NCBI GenBank assembly: GCA_020248265.1
Contig: JADCHX010000021.1
Location: forward strand, 62,001-126,000
Length of the DNA stretch: 64,000 nucleotides
Reading direction: 5' to 3'
DNA from: Rhodocyclaceae bacterium
Lineage (GTDB): Bacteria > Pseudomonadota > Gammaproteobacteria > Burkholderiales > CAIKXV01
Shown: one piece after another, positions 31,092 through 39,505 of the stretch
Layout: the number at the start of each line of letters is the position of its first letter
Numbering within the stretch: position 1 is the first letter of the stretch
Position numbers and translations under genes: made by a program
Notes under the pieces: model-generated
Database searches by the model: none
What the model was told of the DNA's origin: nothing
What the model saw: only the letters and a program-made list of their open reading frames with translations

Positions 31092-31222
31092 CTTGAGTCC
31101 TTATCTTCCGTCAAGCCCACTCGCGCCTAGCGCCGTAGCCTCACGCCTGCAGGTTACAGTGCGATGAACCGCGGGGAAAGCCGCGAACCCGGTCGTGCCA
31201 CTGTCGACGATGTGAAGAGACC

Positions 31223-32038
31223 ATGCTCATCTGCCAGATTACCGATCTGCACATCAAGGCCGCTCGCCGCCGCGCTTATGGCGTGGTGGACACTGCGGCC
31301 ATGCTCGAGGCCTGCGTGGCCGCGATCGCGGCGCTCGCGCCCCGCCCCGACGTGGTCGTCGCCACCGGCGACCTCGTCGACTACGGCCGCGACGACGAGT
31401 ACGCGCTGCTGCGCGAGCTGCTCGCGCCCCTGCACATGCCGCTCTACCTGCTGCCGGGCAACCATGACGGCCGAGACGCGCTGCGACGCGCGTTCCCCGA
31501 CCACCCCTGGCTGCGCCAGCACGACGAGTTCGTGCAATACGCGATCGACGAGTATCCGGTACGGCTGGTCGCGATCGATACCCAGGTGCCCGGGCACGGC
31601 CGCGGAGAGCTCTGCGCCCGCCGGCTCGACTGGCTCGAACACACGCTCGCCGCGCGAGCGGACGCACCGACCGTGGTGCTCATGCACCACCCGCCGTTTC
31701 GTACCGGCATCGCGCACATGGACCTGATCGGACTCGCCGGCGCGGACGAACTCGCGTGCGTGATCGCCCGCCATCCGCAGGTCGAACGATTGCTCTGCGG
31801 GCACCTGCACCGCTCGATCCACGCGCGCTTCGGCGGCACCGTGGCCTCGGTGTGCCCGAGCCCGGCGCATCAGATCGCGCTTGATCTCACCCCGGGCGCA
31901 CGCGATGACTTCGTGCTCGAGCCGCCGGGCTACCAGCTGCACCAGTGGGACGGCATGCGCCTGGTGACCCATACTGCGGTGCTCGGCGACTGGGGGCCGC
32001 GCCACCCCTTCCGCCAGTCGGGGCGACTGATCGACTGA
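31223..32038 (+). CDS. CpdA-like calcineurin-fold phosphodiesterase
   Basis: A 271-residue metallophosphoesterase of the class III cyclic-nucleotide phosphodiesterase group. The bimetal site is complete: QITDLHI (D8, H10), VVATGDLVDYG, LLPGNHDGRD, LMHHPPFRTGI and LLCGHLHRS. Cytoplasmic. Substrates of the group include cAMP, glycerophosphodiesters and UDP-sugars, so cpdA function is not certain. It is divergent from the Bug-sulfatase pair; 131 bases separate the starts. Confidence 0.85.
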   Translation: MLICQITDLHIKAARRRAYGVVDTAAMLEACVAAIAALAPRPDVVVATGDLVDYGRDDEYALLRELLAPLHMPLYLLPGNHDGRDALRRAFPDHPWLRQHDEFVQYAIDEYPVRLVAIDTQVPGHGRGELCARRLDWLEHTLAARADAPTVVLMHHPPFRTGIAHMDLIGLAGADELACVIARHPQVERLLCGHLHRSIHARFGGTVASVCPSPAHQIALDLTPGARDDFVLEPPGYQLHQWDGMRLVTHTAVLGDWGPRHPFRQSGRLID

Positions 32039-32062
32039 CCGCCTGCGGTCTTTCGCCGCAGC

Positions 32063-32165
32063 TTATCCAGACAGGATCTCGTGCACCGCCTCGATGACAC
32101 GCTGTTGCTGATCGTCGAGCCCGATCCACAGGGGCAAATTTACCAACTGGCGGATCGCGGTGGGC
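32063..32165 (-). pseudogene. DegT/DnrJ-type aminotransferase C-terminal fragment
   Basis: The minus strand encodes AIRQLVNLPLWIGLDDQQQR, VIEAVHEILSG and a stop at 32063. This is the last 35 residues of a PLP-dependent sugar aminotransferase of the DegT/DnrJ/EryC1/StrS family (LVNLPLxxGLxDxxQxRVIxxV). Upstream it changes into IS91-like sequence at about 32165. Confidence 0.6.
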
Positions 32166-32350
32166 CCGCGTGCAGGGCAGAAGGTGTTCACGCTGCAGAC
32201 GGTGGCCGCGCAGGGCGAGGCAGAAGCGCAGCGGCGCGGCGCAGGCTGGCGGGTTCTCGCTGCGCGCGGGCGTGTCGACCAAGCCCGGCCAGCGCGCGAA
32301 GCTCGAGCGGCGGTGTCGCTACGTGGGCCGGGCGCCGCTGGCGCAGGATC
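32165..32350 (+). mobile_element. IS91-like transposase central fragment
   Basis: Two adjacent frames give QKVFTLQTVAAQGEAEAQRR and then GFSLRAGVSTKPGQRAKLER with RCRYVGRAPLAQDR. These follow each other in IS91-type transposases just before the LSLT segment, and a frameshift lies between them near 32247. The flanks are a DegT fragment on the left and the DUF2157 upstream region on the right. Confidence 0.65.
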
Positions 32351-32640
32351 GGCAGCGACGGCATCATCGATCCGGATGGAGTCGGCGAAGTCCGGAGATC
32401 TCGGTGACACGTGGCGTCCGGGGCTGCCGCGGGCCTCGGCGAGGCCGCACGCGGGTGACCAGGGTCGGCAGGTCCCAGGTGCGGTCGGCGATACGTGACC
32501 GGGGATACCCCGCGACACCCCGCGGCGACAGGGCGGTATCCTTGCACGCATGTCCCTGCGCAAGCTCAAGGCCTGGGAAGACGCCGGCCTGCTCGACGCT
32601 GCCACCGCCGCGCGTATCCGCGACTGGGAGGCCGGGCACG
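32349..32640. repeat. DUF2157 upstream region, parent copy
   Basis: Matches 26760-26880 plus 27085-27250. This copy leads into the complete gene and is presumably the source of the duplicate. It should contain the promoter of the DUF2157 gene, but I see no clear -35/-10 pair. Confidence 0.65.
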
Positions 32641-33689
32641 CGCGACCGCTCGGACTGCGCGCCGTCATTGCCGTCGCCGTGCTGGCGATCGGCCTCGGGC
32701 TGGTCTCGGTGGTGGCCGCCAACTGGGATGCGATCCCCGGTCTCGCCCGGCTCGCGGTCCACTTCGCGCTCATCGCCGGGTGCGCGGTCGCCCTGCAGCG
32801 CCGGGACCACGACGCGCTGCTGTTCGTGCTGGGCATGCTGGGGCTCACCTTCTTCGGGCACCTGGGCCAGGTCTACCAGACGAGTTCGCCACTGCACGTG
32901 CCTCTGGGGCTATGGCTGCTGCTGTTCGCCCCCCTGCTGCTCGCCCGCGGCCGTGGCCACCTGATCGCGCTGCTGCTCGTCGTGACCCTCGCCGGGTTCG
33001 GATGGAGCTACGGCCTGTCCAGCCTGTCCTTCGCCGAGCGCTCGCCATCGGGCGATCCCACGCTGATGGCGGCCCGGGTGAGCCTTGCCTTCGCGATGCC
33101 AGTGCTGGTGGCCGGGCTCGCCGCGGTGGCGCTGGGTCGCAGCCGACGCGCGGGCCTGTGGCACTCGCTCAATCACCTCGCGCTCGCCTACGCCGCTGCG
33201 CTCGCCAGCGCCGCCGCGGTCGCCTGCGCGTTCATCGAGGGGCCCTCCAACCGCGAGGGCGAGCTCGCCGCAGCCGTCACTGCCGCGCTCACGCTGCTCG
33301 CCGCAGCCGCCCTGGTACGCGTGTTCGCGCGCGACACCCTCGGGCGCCTCGAGGCGCAGGTGTTCGCCGGCCTCGCGGCCGTGCCCTTGCTCGCCTGGCT
33401 GCTGAGTGGCCGCCAGACGATGGCCGCGCTCCTGTTCATGGGGCTGTGGGCAGGACTCGCCGCCGCCGCGTTGCGCGCCGGCTGGCGCGCGACCTTCCAG
33501 CAGGCCGTCGCGCTGATCGCGCTGCGCCTGGTCGTCCTGAGCTTCGAACTGGCCTCCGACCTGCTCACCAGCGGTGCGGGGCTGATCCTGGCCGGGCTGC
33601 TGGTGCTCGCGGTGGCCTGGTGCGCGTTGCGCATCGCCAACCGCTTCGCGCCCGCCCGCCCCGAGCCTCCGGGGGACCGCCGCGCATGA
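32550..33689 (+). CDS. DUF2157 polytopic membrane protein
   Basis: A 379-residue membrane protein. The short cytoplasmic N-terminal domain (LRKLKAWEDAGLLDAATAAR, IRDWE) is typical of DUF2157; about ten hydrophobic segments follow, including AVIAVAVLAIGLGLVSVVAA, NWDAIP (a family signature) and LTFFGHLGQVYQT. Function unknown. The stop overlaps the ATG of the GDYXXLXY gene (ATGA), its usual partner, suggesting the two work as one complex. A truncated duplicate of the gene start lies at 27165. Confidence 0.85.
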   Translation: MSLRKLKAWEDAGLLDAATAARIRDWEAGHARPLGLRAVIAVAVLAIGLGLVSVVAANWDAIPGLARLAVHFALIAGCAVALQRRDHDALLFVLGMLGLTFFGHLGQVYQTSSPLHVPLGLWLLLFAPLLLARGRGHLIALLLVVTLAGFGWSYGLSSLSFAERSPSGDPTLMAARVSLAFAMPVLVAGLAAVALGRSRRAGLWHSLNHLALAYAAALASAAAVACAFIEGPSNREGELAAAVTAALTLLAAAALVRVFARDTLGRLEAQVFAGLAAVPLLAWLLSGRQTMAALLFMGLWAGLAAAALRAGWRATFQQAVALIALRLVVLSFELASDLLTSGAGLILAGLLVLAVAWCALRIANRFAPARPEPPGDRRA

Positions 33690-34183
33690 ACCGGCCGAGT
33701 CATCGCACGCTGCTTCGCCTCGCCACGCTCGCGCTGCCGCTGCTCGGGCTGGGGGGCGTCTGGGCCATTGCCCACAGCCGTGCTCAGCAAGGCACCGAGT
33801 GGGAGGTCCCGGTCGCCGGTGTCGATCCGCGCGACCTGCTGCGCGGGCACTACATCGTCTATCGCTACCGCTGGCCCGGGCTGCCCGAGGGCGCCGCATC
33901 GGGCAGCTCCGGCGAGCTGTGCCTCGTCGGTACCCCGCCCCGGATCGAGGCGGTCACCCGGGCCGACCGGTCTTGCGCGCAGCCGGTCCGCGAGCCGGGC
34001 CCGGGTCGTGGACTCTCGACCGGTCGCCTCTACATTCCCCAGGACAAGGCCCCCGGCCTGGAGCGGCAGCTGGCGGACCCGTCGCTGCAGGGCGTGCTGC
34101 GCATGCGCGTGCGGGCCGACGGCCAGATCACCCCGCTTGCCCTCGAGTTCATGCCGCGTCCGGAGCCGGTGCCTCGGGACTAG
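33686..34183 (+). CDS. GDYXXLXY-domain protein
   Basis: A 165-residue protein with an N-terminal membrane anchor (TLLRLATLALPLLGLGGVWA) and a periplasmic GDYXXLXY domain. The signature DPRDLLRGHYIVYRYRW has His in place of the Asp of GDY and V-Y for L-Y, and GRLYIPQDKAPGLERQL follows. It is coupled to DUF2157 by a four-base overlap. Such pairs are common in proteobacteria and of unknown function. Its last four bases overlap the oppositely oriented lipoprotein gene. Confidence 0.85.
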   Translation: MNRPSHRTLLRLATLALPLLGLGGVWAIAHSRAQQGTEWEVPVAGVDPRDLLRGHYIVYRYRWPGLPEGAASGSSGELCLVGTPPRIEAVTRADRSCAQPVREPGPGRGLSTGRLYIPQDKAPGLERQLADPSLQGVLRMRVRADGQITPLALEFMPRPEPVPRD

Positions 34184-34824
34184 CCCCGCTGAGCGAGCGC
34201 GTGGGCCGCCCAGTCGAGCAGGTCGTCGACCACCTGCTGGGAGGCGACGATCAGCGCACTCACCGCGCCAGGGGCATCGGGCGTGGCGCAGGGCCGTTCA
34301 CTGGAGAAGGCTCGCTGGGCGATCGGCGCACGCGTGAGCGCAGAGAGCAGGCTCGCGCGAACGCGGACCACCGCGCGGGCCTGGTCCGGCGCGTCGAACC
34401 ACTGCGCGAACTCGGTGAGGTCCACGCGCAGCATGGCCACCGGCGCAGCCCCCTCGACCGCGTGCACGCGCGCCGAGCCGCCTCGGGCTGCCGCCCGCTC
34501 GCGCAGCCGCTCGGCGAGCAGCGCCGACGGGGCCGCCGCCCAGCCGGTGCCGGCGTAGGTCCGCAGGCGACCCGGGGTCTCCCACAGCAGGCGGTAGGCG
34601 AGCGCGTGGCCATCCAGCCAGTCGGGCGCAGCCACGGTACCGATGGCCACCGGCGCGGGCAGCATCGCGGCCGTGGCAGGCAGGGGGGCTGCCGGACCGA
34701 AGTCGTGGCGCGCTGGCGCCACCGGACGTTCCGGCACCAGTGTGCAGCCGACCAGCGGCAGCCACGCGCTGGCTACAACGAGACGCCGGCGCGTGGCGCC
34801 CGACGGGGAGAACGGGTGATTCAT
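34180..34824 (-). CDS. ABC-type transport auxiliary lipoprotein (PqiC/DUF330-like)
   Basis: A 214-residue lipoprotein: signal with lipobox PLVGC, then an ABC_trans_aux domain whose landmarks are DWLDGHALAYRLLWETPGRL, WAAAPSALLAERLRERA and VDLTEFAQWFDAPDQARAVV. It should sit in the outer membrane and receive lipids from the MCE protein. GAGGTG lies 6 bases before ATG 34824. Fourth gene of the Mla-like operon, 58 bases after the MCE gene. PqiC function together with an MlaFE-type ABC core is unusual in E. coli terms but regular in betaproteobacteria. Confidence 0.85.
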   Translation of the reverse strand: MNHPFSPSGATRRRLVVASAWLPLVGCTLVPERPVAPARHDFGPAAPLPATAAMLPAPVAIGTVAAPDWLDGHALAYRLLWETPGRLRTYAGTGWAAAPSALLAERLRERAAARGGSARVHAVEGAAPVAMLRVDLTEFAQWFDAPDQARAVVRVRASLLSALTRAPIAQRAFSSERPCATPDAPGAVSALIVASQQVVDDLLDWAAHALAQRG

Positions 34825-34882
34825 CGTGTGCACCTCGTCTGAGGGGACGGGTGGGCGCTTGTCGCTGCGGCCTGCACGGCGC

Positions 34883-35830
34883 TCACCGGGGTGGCCATGG
34901 TGGGGTCACGTACCCGATCTCCCCGGGCCCGGGCGCGGCGGGGCTCCGCCCGAACAGCAGGCTGTGCGGCTGTGACTGCAGATCGACGACGGCCCGCTCG
35001 ATCGCGCGCGCGTTGCGTGCGAGTTCATCCATGAACGACGACATCTGCGGCCAGGCGACGTTGAGCAGGGTGTCGCTGGCCGCGCGCCCGCCCTCGCCCA
35101 TACGCTCGGCTGCGCGCAGCGCGCGTTCTACGTCGTTCAGCCGCGCGCCCGCCTCGCGCGTGAGCGTGGTGAGTTCCCCTGCGAGCTGCTCGACGCGGCG
35201 CAGCGAACCTCCCGCCTCGCGCACCAGGCTGCCCGAAGCGTCGACCACCGGCCCGGCGCGCTCGGCGAGCGCCGCCAGCCGCTCGCCGGCGCGCTGCGCG
35301 GAGAGCAGCGTCGCGCTCACGCGAGCGAGGTTGTCGTCGGAGAGCAGCCGCGACACGCGAGCGGCCACCTCCTCGAGGTCGGCGATCAGTTCCGGTCCGC
35401 TGGCGCGCAACTGGTCGAGCAGCGACGGGTCCATCGGGATGCGCGGCGGATTCGCGGGGTCGGGCACCAGCCGCTCGGCGGCACTACCGCCGTCGCTGAG
35501 GCTCACGTGCGCGATGCCGGTCACGCCCTGGAAGCCGAGCCGGGCGCGGGTTTCACGGGTGATCGGGGCGCCGCGGTCGACGCGGATCGACACCAGGATC
35601 TGGCGGGGGTTCTCGGGGTCGAAGCGGACCGACTCAACCCGCCCGATCTGCACGCCACGCAGCCGTACCGGTGCCTGGGAACCCAGCCCGCTCACCGAAC
35701 CGGTGGTCACCAGCAGGTAGCGATCGCGCGGCTCGTCGGTGTCGCGCAGCCAGAAATACGCCACCGCCACCGCCACGCTGAGCAGGAGCACGAACAGGCC
35801 GGCGAGCAGCGCGTGTGAACGATCTTCCAT
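34883..35830 (-). CDS. MCE-domain (MlaD-like) substrate-binding protein
   Basis: A 315-residue protein with one N-terminal membrane helix (ALLAGLFVLLLSVAVAVAYF) and a periplasmic MCE domain (VSGLGSQAPVRLRGVQIGRV, RITVR-like QILVSIRVDRGAPI, GFQGVTGIAHVSLSDGG). A long alpha-helical tail follows with heptad-like pattern (LTTLTREAGARLNDVERAL). MCE rings form the lipid tunnel of Mla-type transporters, and the helical tail resembles the needle-forming regions of PqiB-like proteins. It lies 21 bases after the ATPase gene. Confidence 0.88.
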   Translation of the reverse strand: MEDRSHALLAGLFVLLLSVAVAVAYFWLRDTDEPRDRYLLVTTGSVSGLGSQAPVRLRGVQIGRVESVRFDPENPRQILVSIRVDRGAPITRETRARLGFQGVTGIAHVSLSDGGSAAERLVPDPANPPRIPMDPSLLDQLRASGPELIADLEEVAARVSRLLSDDNLARVSATLLSAQRAGERLAALAERAGPVVDASGSLVREAGGSLRRVEQLAGELTTLTREAGARLNDVERALRAAERMGEGGRAASDTLLNVAWPQMSSFMDELARNARAIERAVVDLQSQPHSLLFGRSPAAPGPGEIGYVTPPWPPR

Positions 35831-35851
35831 CTTCGTATTGTGACGGGTTTG

Positions 35852-36646
35852 TCAGTCGGCCGCGCGCGCCGCAGCGGTGTCTCCGGGGGCGACCGACGGC
35901 GGGCTCGCGGCGAAGAACGCGGCGACCGCCGGATCGTCCAGGGCCGCCACCTCGGCCACCGGGCCGATGGCTGCAATGCGCCCATGCGCGAGTACCGCCA
36001 CGCGATCGGCCAGTGCCTCGACCGTCTCGCGGTCGTGCGTGATGATCACCACGGTGGGGGCCAGTTCGGCGGCCAGTTCGCGCAATAGCCCGACGAAGCT
36101 GCGGGCCAGCACCGGATCGAGCCCTGCGGTGGGTTCGTCGAGGAACAGCAGTTCGGGGTCGAGGGCGATCGCGCGGGCAAGCCCCACCCGGCGCGCCATG
36201 CCACCTGACAGCTGGGATGGACGCTTGCCATGGTGTTCCGGCCCGATGCCGACCATCGACAGCTTGAGCGCGGCCACGTCGCGCACCAGCGCGTCGTCGA
36301 GGCAGCGCAGTTCGCGCAGCGGCAGCGCGACGTTGTCCAGCGCACCGAGCGCCGAGAACAGCCCGCCCTGCTGGAACAGCACGCCCCAGCGCGCACGCAC
36401 CGCCGCCAGCGCGTCTGGCCCGGCCGTCGCGAGTTCGGTTCCGAACACCGCGATCCGTCCGGCTGCCGGGCGCTCCAGCCCCAGCAACTGGCGCAGCAGG
36501 GTGGTCTTGCCGCTGCCCGAGCCCCCCACCACCGCCAGCACCTCGCCCCGGTGTACCTGCAGCGAGAGGTCACGATGCACCGTCTGGCTGCCGAAGCGCG
36601 TCTCGAGCTGCGCGACTTCCAGCACGATCTCCGCCGGACCGTTCAT
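35852..36646 (-). CDS. MlaF-like ABC transporter ATPase
   Basis: A 264-residue ABC ATPase with Walker A GGSGSGKT (residues 41-48), Q-loop LFQQGGLFSALGALDNV (the MlaF-type QxGxLF segment), signature LSGGMARRVGLARAIA, Walker B ELLFLDEPTAGLDP and switch His in VIITHD. It powers the phospholipid transporter at the inner face of the cytoplasmic membrane. The ATG at 36646 overlaps the permease stop by four bases. Confidence 0.88.
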   Translation of the reverse strand: MNGPAEIVLEVAQLETRFGSQTVHRDLSLQVHRGEVLAVVGGSGSGKTTLLRQLLGLERPAAGRIAVFGTELATAGPDALAAVRARWGVLFQQGGLFSALGALDNVALPLRELRCLDDALVRDVAALKLSMVGIGPEHHGKRPSQLSGGMARRVGLARAIALDPELLFLDEPTAGLDPVLARSFVGLLRELAAELAPTVVIITHDRETVEALADRVAVLAHGRIAAIGPVAEVAALDDPAVAAFFAASPPSVAPGDTAAARAAD

Positions 36647-37800
36647 CGCCGCAGCCCCATGCCGGAGAAGGCGACCGCGAACACCGCGTCGGCGAGGATC
36701 ACCACGGTGATCGAGATGACCACCGATGCGGTGACACTGCGCCCGAGGCTTGCGGTGTCGGGCCGGGTGCGCAGGCCGAAGTGGCAGGCCACGATGGCCA
36801 CGAGCACGCCGAACACCACGCCCTTCAGCAGCCCGATGCCGACATTGAGGAGCGGCAACGTCACTCGCAGCCGCTCGATGAACTGCCCGGCGGACAGCCC
36901 GAGTTCGACCTGGGCGGCGAGCACGCCCCCGGCCAGTGTCGCCACGCTCGTCCAGGCCACCAGCAGCGGGACCACGATCGCGAGCGCCAGCACGCGCGGC
37001 AGCACGAGCCGCAGGCCGTGCGCGATGCCCAGCACCGTCATCGCGTCCAGTTCCTGATTGAGCCGCATCACGCCGATCTGCGCCGTGATCGCCGAGCCAG
37101 AACGCCCGGCCACCAGGATCGCCGCGAGCATCGGACCCAGCTCGCGCACGACCGTGATGCCCAGCAGGTTGACGATGAACACGTCGGCACCGAATTGCTG
37201 CAACTGCCTGCCGGACAGGTAGCAGAACACGACGCCGACGAGAAAGCCGACCAGCGCGGTGATCGGCAGCGCCTGCGCGCCAGTGCGGAACACCGCTGCG
37301 GACAGGTCGCGCCAGGGCAGGCGCGACGGCCGGACGGCCACGCGCGCGAGATCGAGCATGCACTGGCCGGTCAAGGCGACCAGATCGACCGCGTGGGACA
37401 GCACCTGCCGGGCCTGAGACTCCTCCGAGGCGGCCCGGTCTTCCGGCGTCGTGGCGGTCTCGCCGCGCGTCGCTGCAGCCGCCGTGAGCCGCGCGAACAG
37501 CGCGCGCTGCTCGGGTCGCAGATCGATCCGGGCCGGCAGACGCCGCCCCCAGGCGCGCCACAGCAGCACCGCGCCCAGGCTGTCGAGCCGCGCCAGTTCG
37601 CGCAGGTCCCAGCCGGCCTGCGGGTGGCGCGCGACCAGACCGTCGAGATCCGCCGCGATTTCCTTCTGGCGCGCCGCCAGCGCCTGGAGGTGCCATCGCC
37701 CGCTCAGGCGCACCGCGACCGGCTGCCCCGTGTCCGGTGCCTCTACTCGCCAGGCGGCAGCTCCGTGCCCCTGCTCGACCTGACTGCTGCCCGACACCAT
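36643..37800 (-). CDS. MlaE-like ABC permease with N-terminal STAS-like domain
   Basis: A 385-residue protein. The first 120 residues form a STAS-like domain (PVAVRLSGRWHLQALAARQK, then LDSLGAVLLWRAWGRRLP); the rest is an MlaE permease with five hydrophobic segments and the signature VIRELGPMLAAILVAGRSGS (here VVRELGPMLAAILVAGRSGS) and MRLNQELDAMTVLGI. In E. coli the STAS protein MlaB is separate; here it is fused to the permease. First gene of the operon. No MlaC gene is present. Confidence 0.87.
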   Translation of the reverse strand: MVSGSSQVEQGHGAAAWRVEAPDTGQPVAVRLSGRWHLQALAARQKEIAADLDGLVARHPQAGWDLRELARLDSLGAVLLWRAWGRRLPARIDLRPEQRALFARLTAAAATRGETATTPEDRAASEESQARQVLSHAVDLVALTGQCMLDLARVAVRPSRLPWRDLSAAVFRTGAQALPITALVGFLVGVVFCYLSGRQLQQFGADVFIVNLLGITVVRELGPMLAAILVAGRSGSAITAQIGVMRLNQELDAMTVLGIAHGLRLVLPRVLALAIVVPLLVAWTSVATLAGGVLAAQVELGLSAGQFIERLRVTLPLLNVGIGLLKGVVFGVLVAIVACHFGLRTRPDTASLGRSVTASVVISITVVILADAVFAVAFSGMGLRR

Positions 37801-38244
37801 CGCCGCCTTTCCGTTCTTTCGACCCCGCGATCATGCCACCCGCGGGCCGCTTGGCTGTCCGGATCGACAGAGAACAGCCTGGGTGGTGATCCCCAGCTGC
37901 CGTTCGTGACGCAGTGACGGCGCGTGCGGCGCTGGTTGCCGATCCGCTTGCGGCAATGTGGAATTGGTGGAATTGGGGTCAAGTCTTGAATGGAATTGGG
38001 GTCAAGTCTTGAGTTTTGCATCGGCGCGATGACGGCCCAACCGCGGGTCCCGCAGTAACCTGCCCCGCGTCACCCTGGACATGCATCAGAGGTAGCCCAG
38101 CGAGTCGCACAGTGATCGTCGGACTCTGGTTGGAAGCAACAGGCAAGACTTGACCCCAATTCGCCTGTCGGTTGAAGAGACTTCAACTTGCCGGGGCCGC
38201 GCATCCAGAGCATCCTCGGGCACCGCGACCGCGAGGAACCTTCC
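37801..38244. other. Intergenic region containing a palindromic element
   Basis: About 440 bases between divergently oriented operons. Bases 37970-38162 are a repeat element described separately. I see nothing coding in the remainder; GAGGAA before 38245 is the ribosome site of the Bug gene. Confidence 0.5.
37970..38162. repeat. Miniature element bounded by a 19-base inverted repeat
   Basis: GAATTGGGGTCAAGTCTTG occurs at 37970-37988 and again at 37993-38011, and its exact reverse complement at 38144-38162. The second left copy continues as AGTTTTGCATCGGCGCGATG. The same sequence family recurs at 39388-39473. Such elements resemble REP-like or MITE sequences mobilised by Y1 (RAYT) transposases, but no transposase gene is here. 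Confidence 0.65.
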
Positions 38245-39276
38245 ATGCCCCGTCCGCTCACCCCGCCGACCGCTCCGCGCGCGGTGCCGGTCACCCGCCG
38301 TGCGGCAACCCCGCTGCCTGCCCTGCGCGGGGCCGTCGCCGTGATACTCGTGCTGGCCGCCGGCACGCTTGCCGCCCAGCCGTGGCCGGCACGCCCGCTG
38401 AGGCTGATCGTTCCGCTGGCTGCGGGGGGCACCGGCGACACCCTCGCGCGCGATGTCGCGCAGGCGATGGAACCCTTGCTGGGCGTGCCGATCACGGTGG
38501 AGAACCGGGCGGGTGCCAACGGCATCCTTGGCATGGAGGTGGTGGCCAAGGCGGCCGCCGACGGTTACACGCTGGTCATGGGGGGCGTGGGTCCCGTGGC
38601 CATCAATCCCGCCCTCTATCCGAAGCTGCCCTTCAACGTCGAGCGCGACTTCACCGCCATCGTGCAGGTAGCCGACACCACCTCGGTGCTGGTAGTGCCG
38701 GCGGCGCTACCGGTGAAGACGCTGAAGGACCTGATCGCGCTGGCGAAGAAGCGCCCCGGGGAACTCTTCTATTCCTCGTCCGGGTCGGGCTCGACGCCCC
38801 ACCTGAATGCCGCGCTGTTCGCCACGATGGCGGGCATCGACATCCAGCACGTGCCGTACAAGGGTTCGACGCCCGGGCGGACGGCGCTGCTCGGCGGCGA
38901 GGTTTCGCTGATGGTCGACGGTCTGCTGCCGTCGCTGCCGTTCATCGAGTCCGGCCGCTTTCGCGCGCTGGGTATCACCTCGGCGGCACGCTCGCCCGCC
39001 GCCCCGCAGGTGCCGACCATCGCCGAGACGTTGCCCGGGTACCAGGCCGACATCTGGTACGGGCTTCTCGGGCCGGCAGGCACGCCGCGCGAGGTGGTCG
39101 ACCGGATCAATGCAGCGGCCAACAAGGCGCTCGCAAGTGCCGAGCTTCGCGCGCGGCTCGCGAAACTGGGGGCCACCGTGGCCGGTGGCTCGCCCGAGGC
39201 CTTCGCGAAGCACATCGCGCGCGAGATCCCGAAGTGGGCGAAGGTGGTCAAGGCCACCGGTGCGCGGATCGACTGA
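38245..39276 (+). CDS. Bug/TctC-family solute receptor between two palindromic elements
   Basis: A 343-residue receptor: signal core VAVILVLAAGTLAAQ, WPARPLRLIVPLAAGGTGDT, VENRAGANGILGMEVVA, ADGYTLVMGG, VPYKGSTPGRTALLGGEV and LLGPAGTPREVV. GAGGAA lies 7 bases before ATG 38245. The gene is alone, with repeat elements 83 bases upstream and 111 bases downstream. Confidence 0.9.
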   Translation: MPRPLTPPTAPRAVPVTRRAATPLPALRGAVAVILVLAAGTLAAQPWPARPLRLIVPLAAGGTGDTLARDVAQAMEPLLGVPITVENRAGANGILGMEVVAKAAADGYTLVMGGVGPVAINPALYPKLPFNVERDFTAIVQVADTTSVLVVPAALPVKTLKDLIALAKKRPGELFYSSSGSGSTPHLNAALFATMAGIDIQHVPYKGSTPGRTALLGGEVSLMVDGLLPSLPFIESGRFRALGITSAARSPAAPQVPTIAETLPGYQADIWYGLLGPAGTPREVVDRINAAANKALASAELRARLAKLGATVAGGSPEAFAKHIAREIPKWAKVVKATGARID

Positions 39277-39387
39277 ACCGGCATTTGCGCCGCCTGCGTC
39301 TGGTGCACCATCGGCGAGAAGGTGATCGTGCTGGAGCTTGCGGAACGCGGAATTGGAATTGGGTCTTTGGAATTGAGGAATTGTGAG

Positions 39388-39505
39388 GAATTGGGGTCAG
39401 GTCTTGAGTTTTGCGTCGACGCGATGAACACCCGACCTCGCTTGAGTTTCGCGTCGATGCAAAACTCAAGACCCCCTGACGCCCCCTGACGGCTCCCCCT
39501 GACGG
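39388..39505. repeat. Palindromic element with 25-base arms
   Basis: Arms at 39400-39424 and 39449-39473 pair over 25 bases with a single mismatch around a 24-base loop, starting GGTCTTGAGTTTTGCGTCGA. The left side begins GAATTGGGGTCAGGTCTTGA, linking it to the element at 37970. CCCCCTGACG then repeats three times (39472-39505). Confidence 0.7.

Noticed and set aside
37921-38160. A REP-associated tyrosine transposase gene in the palindromic element
   Set aside because: The sequence between the inverted repeats is only about 130 bases and encodes nothing like the Y1 transposase; it is a non-autonomous element at most.
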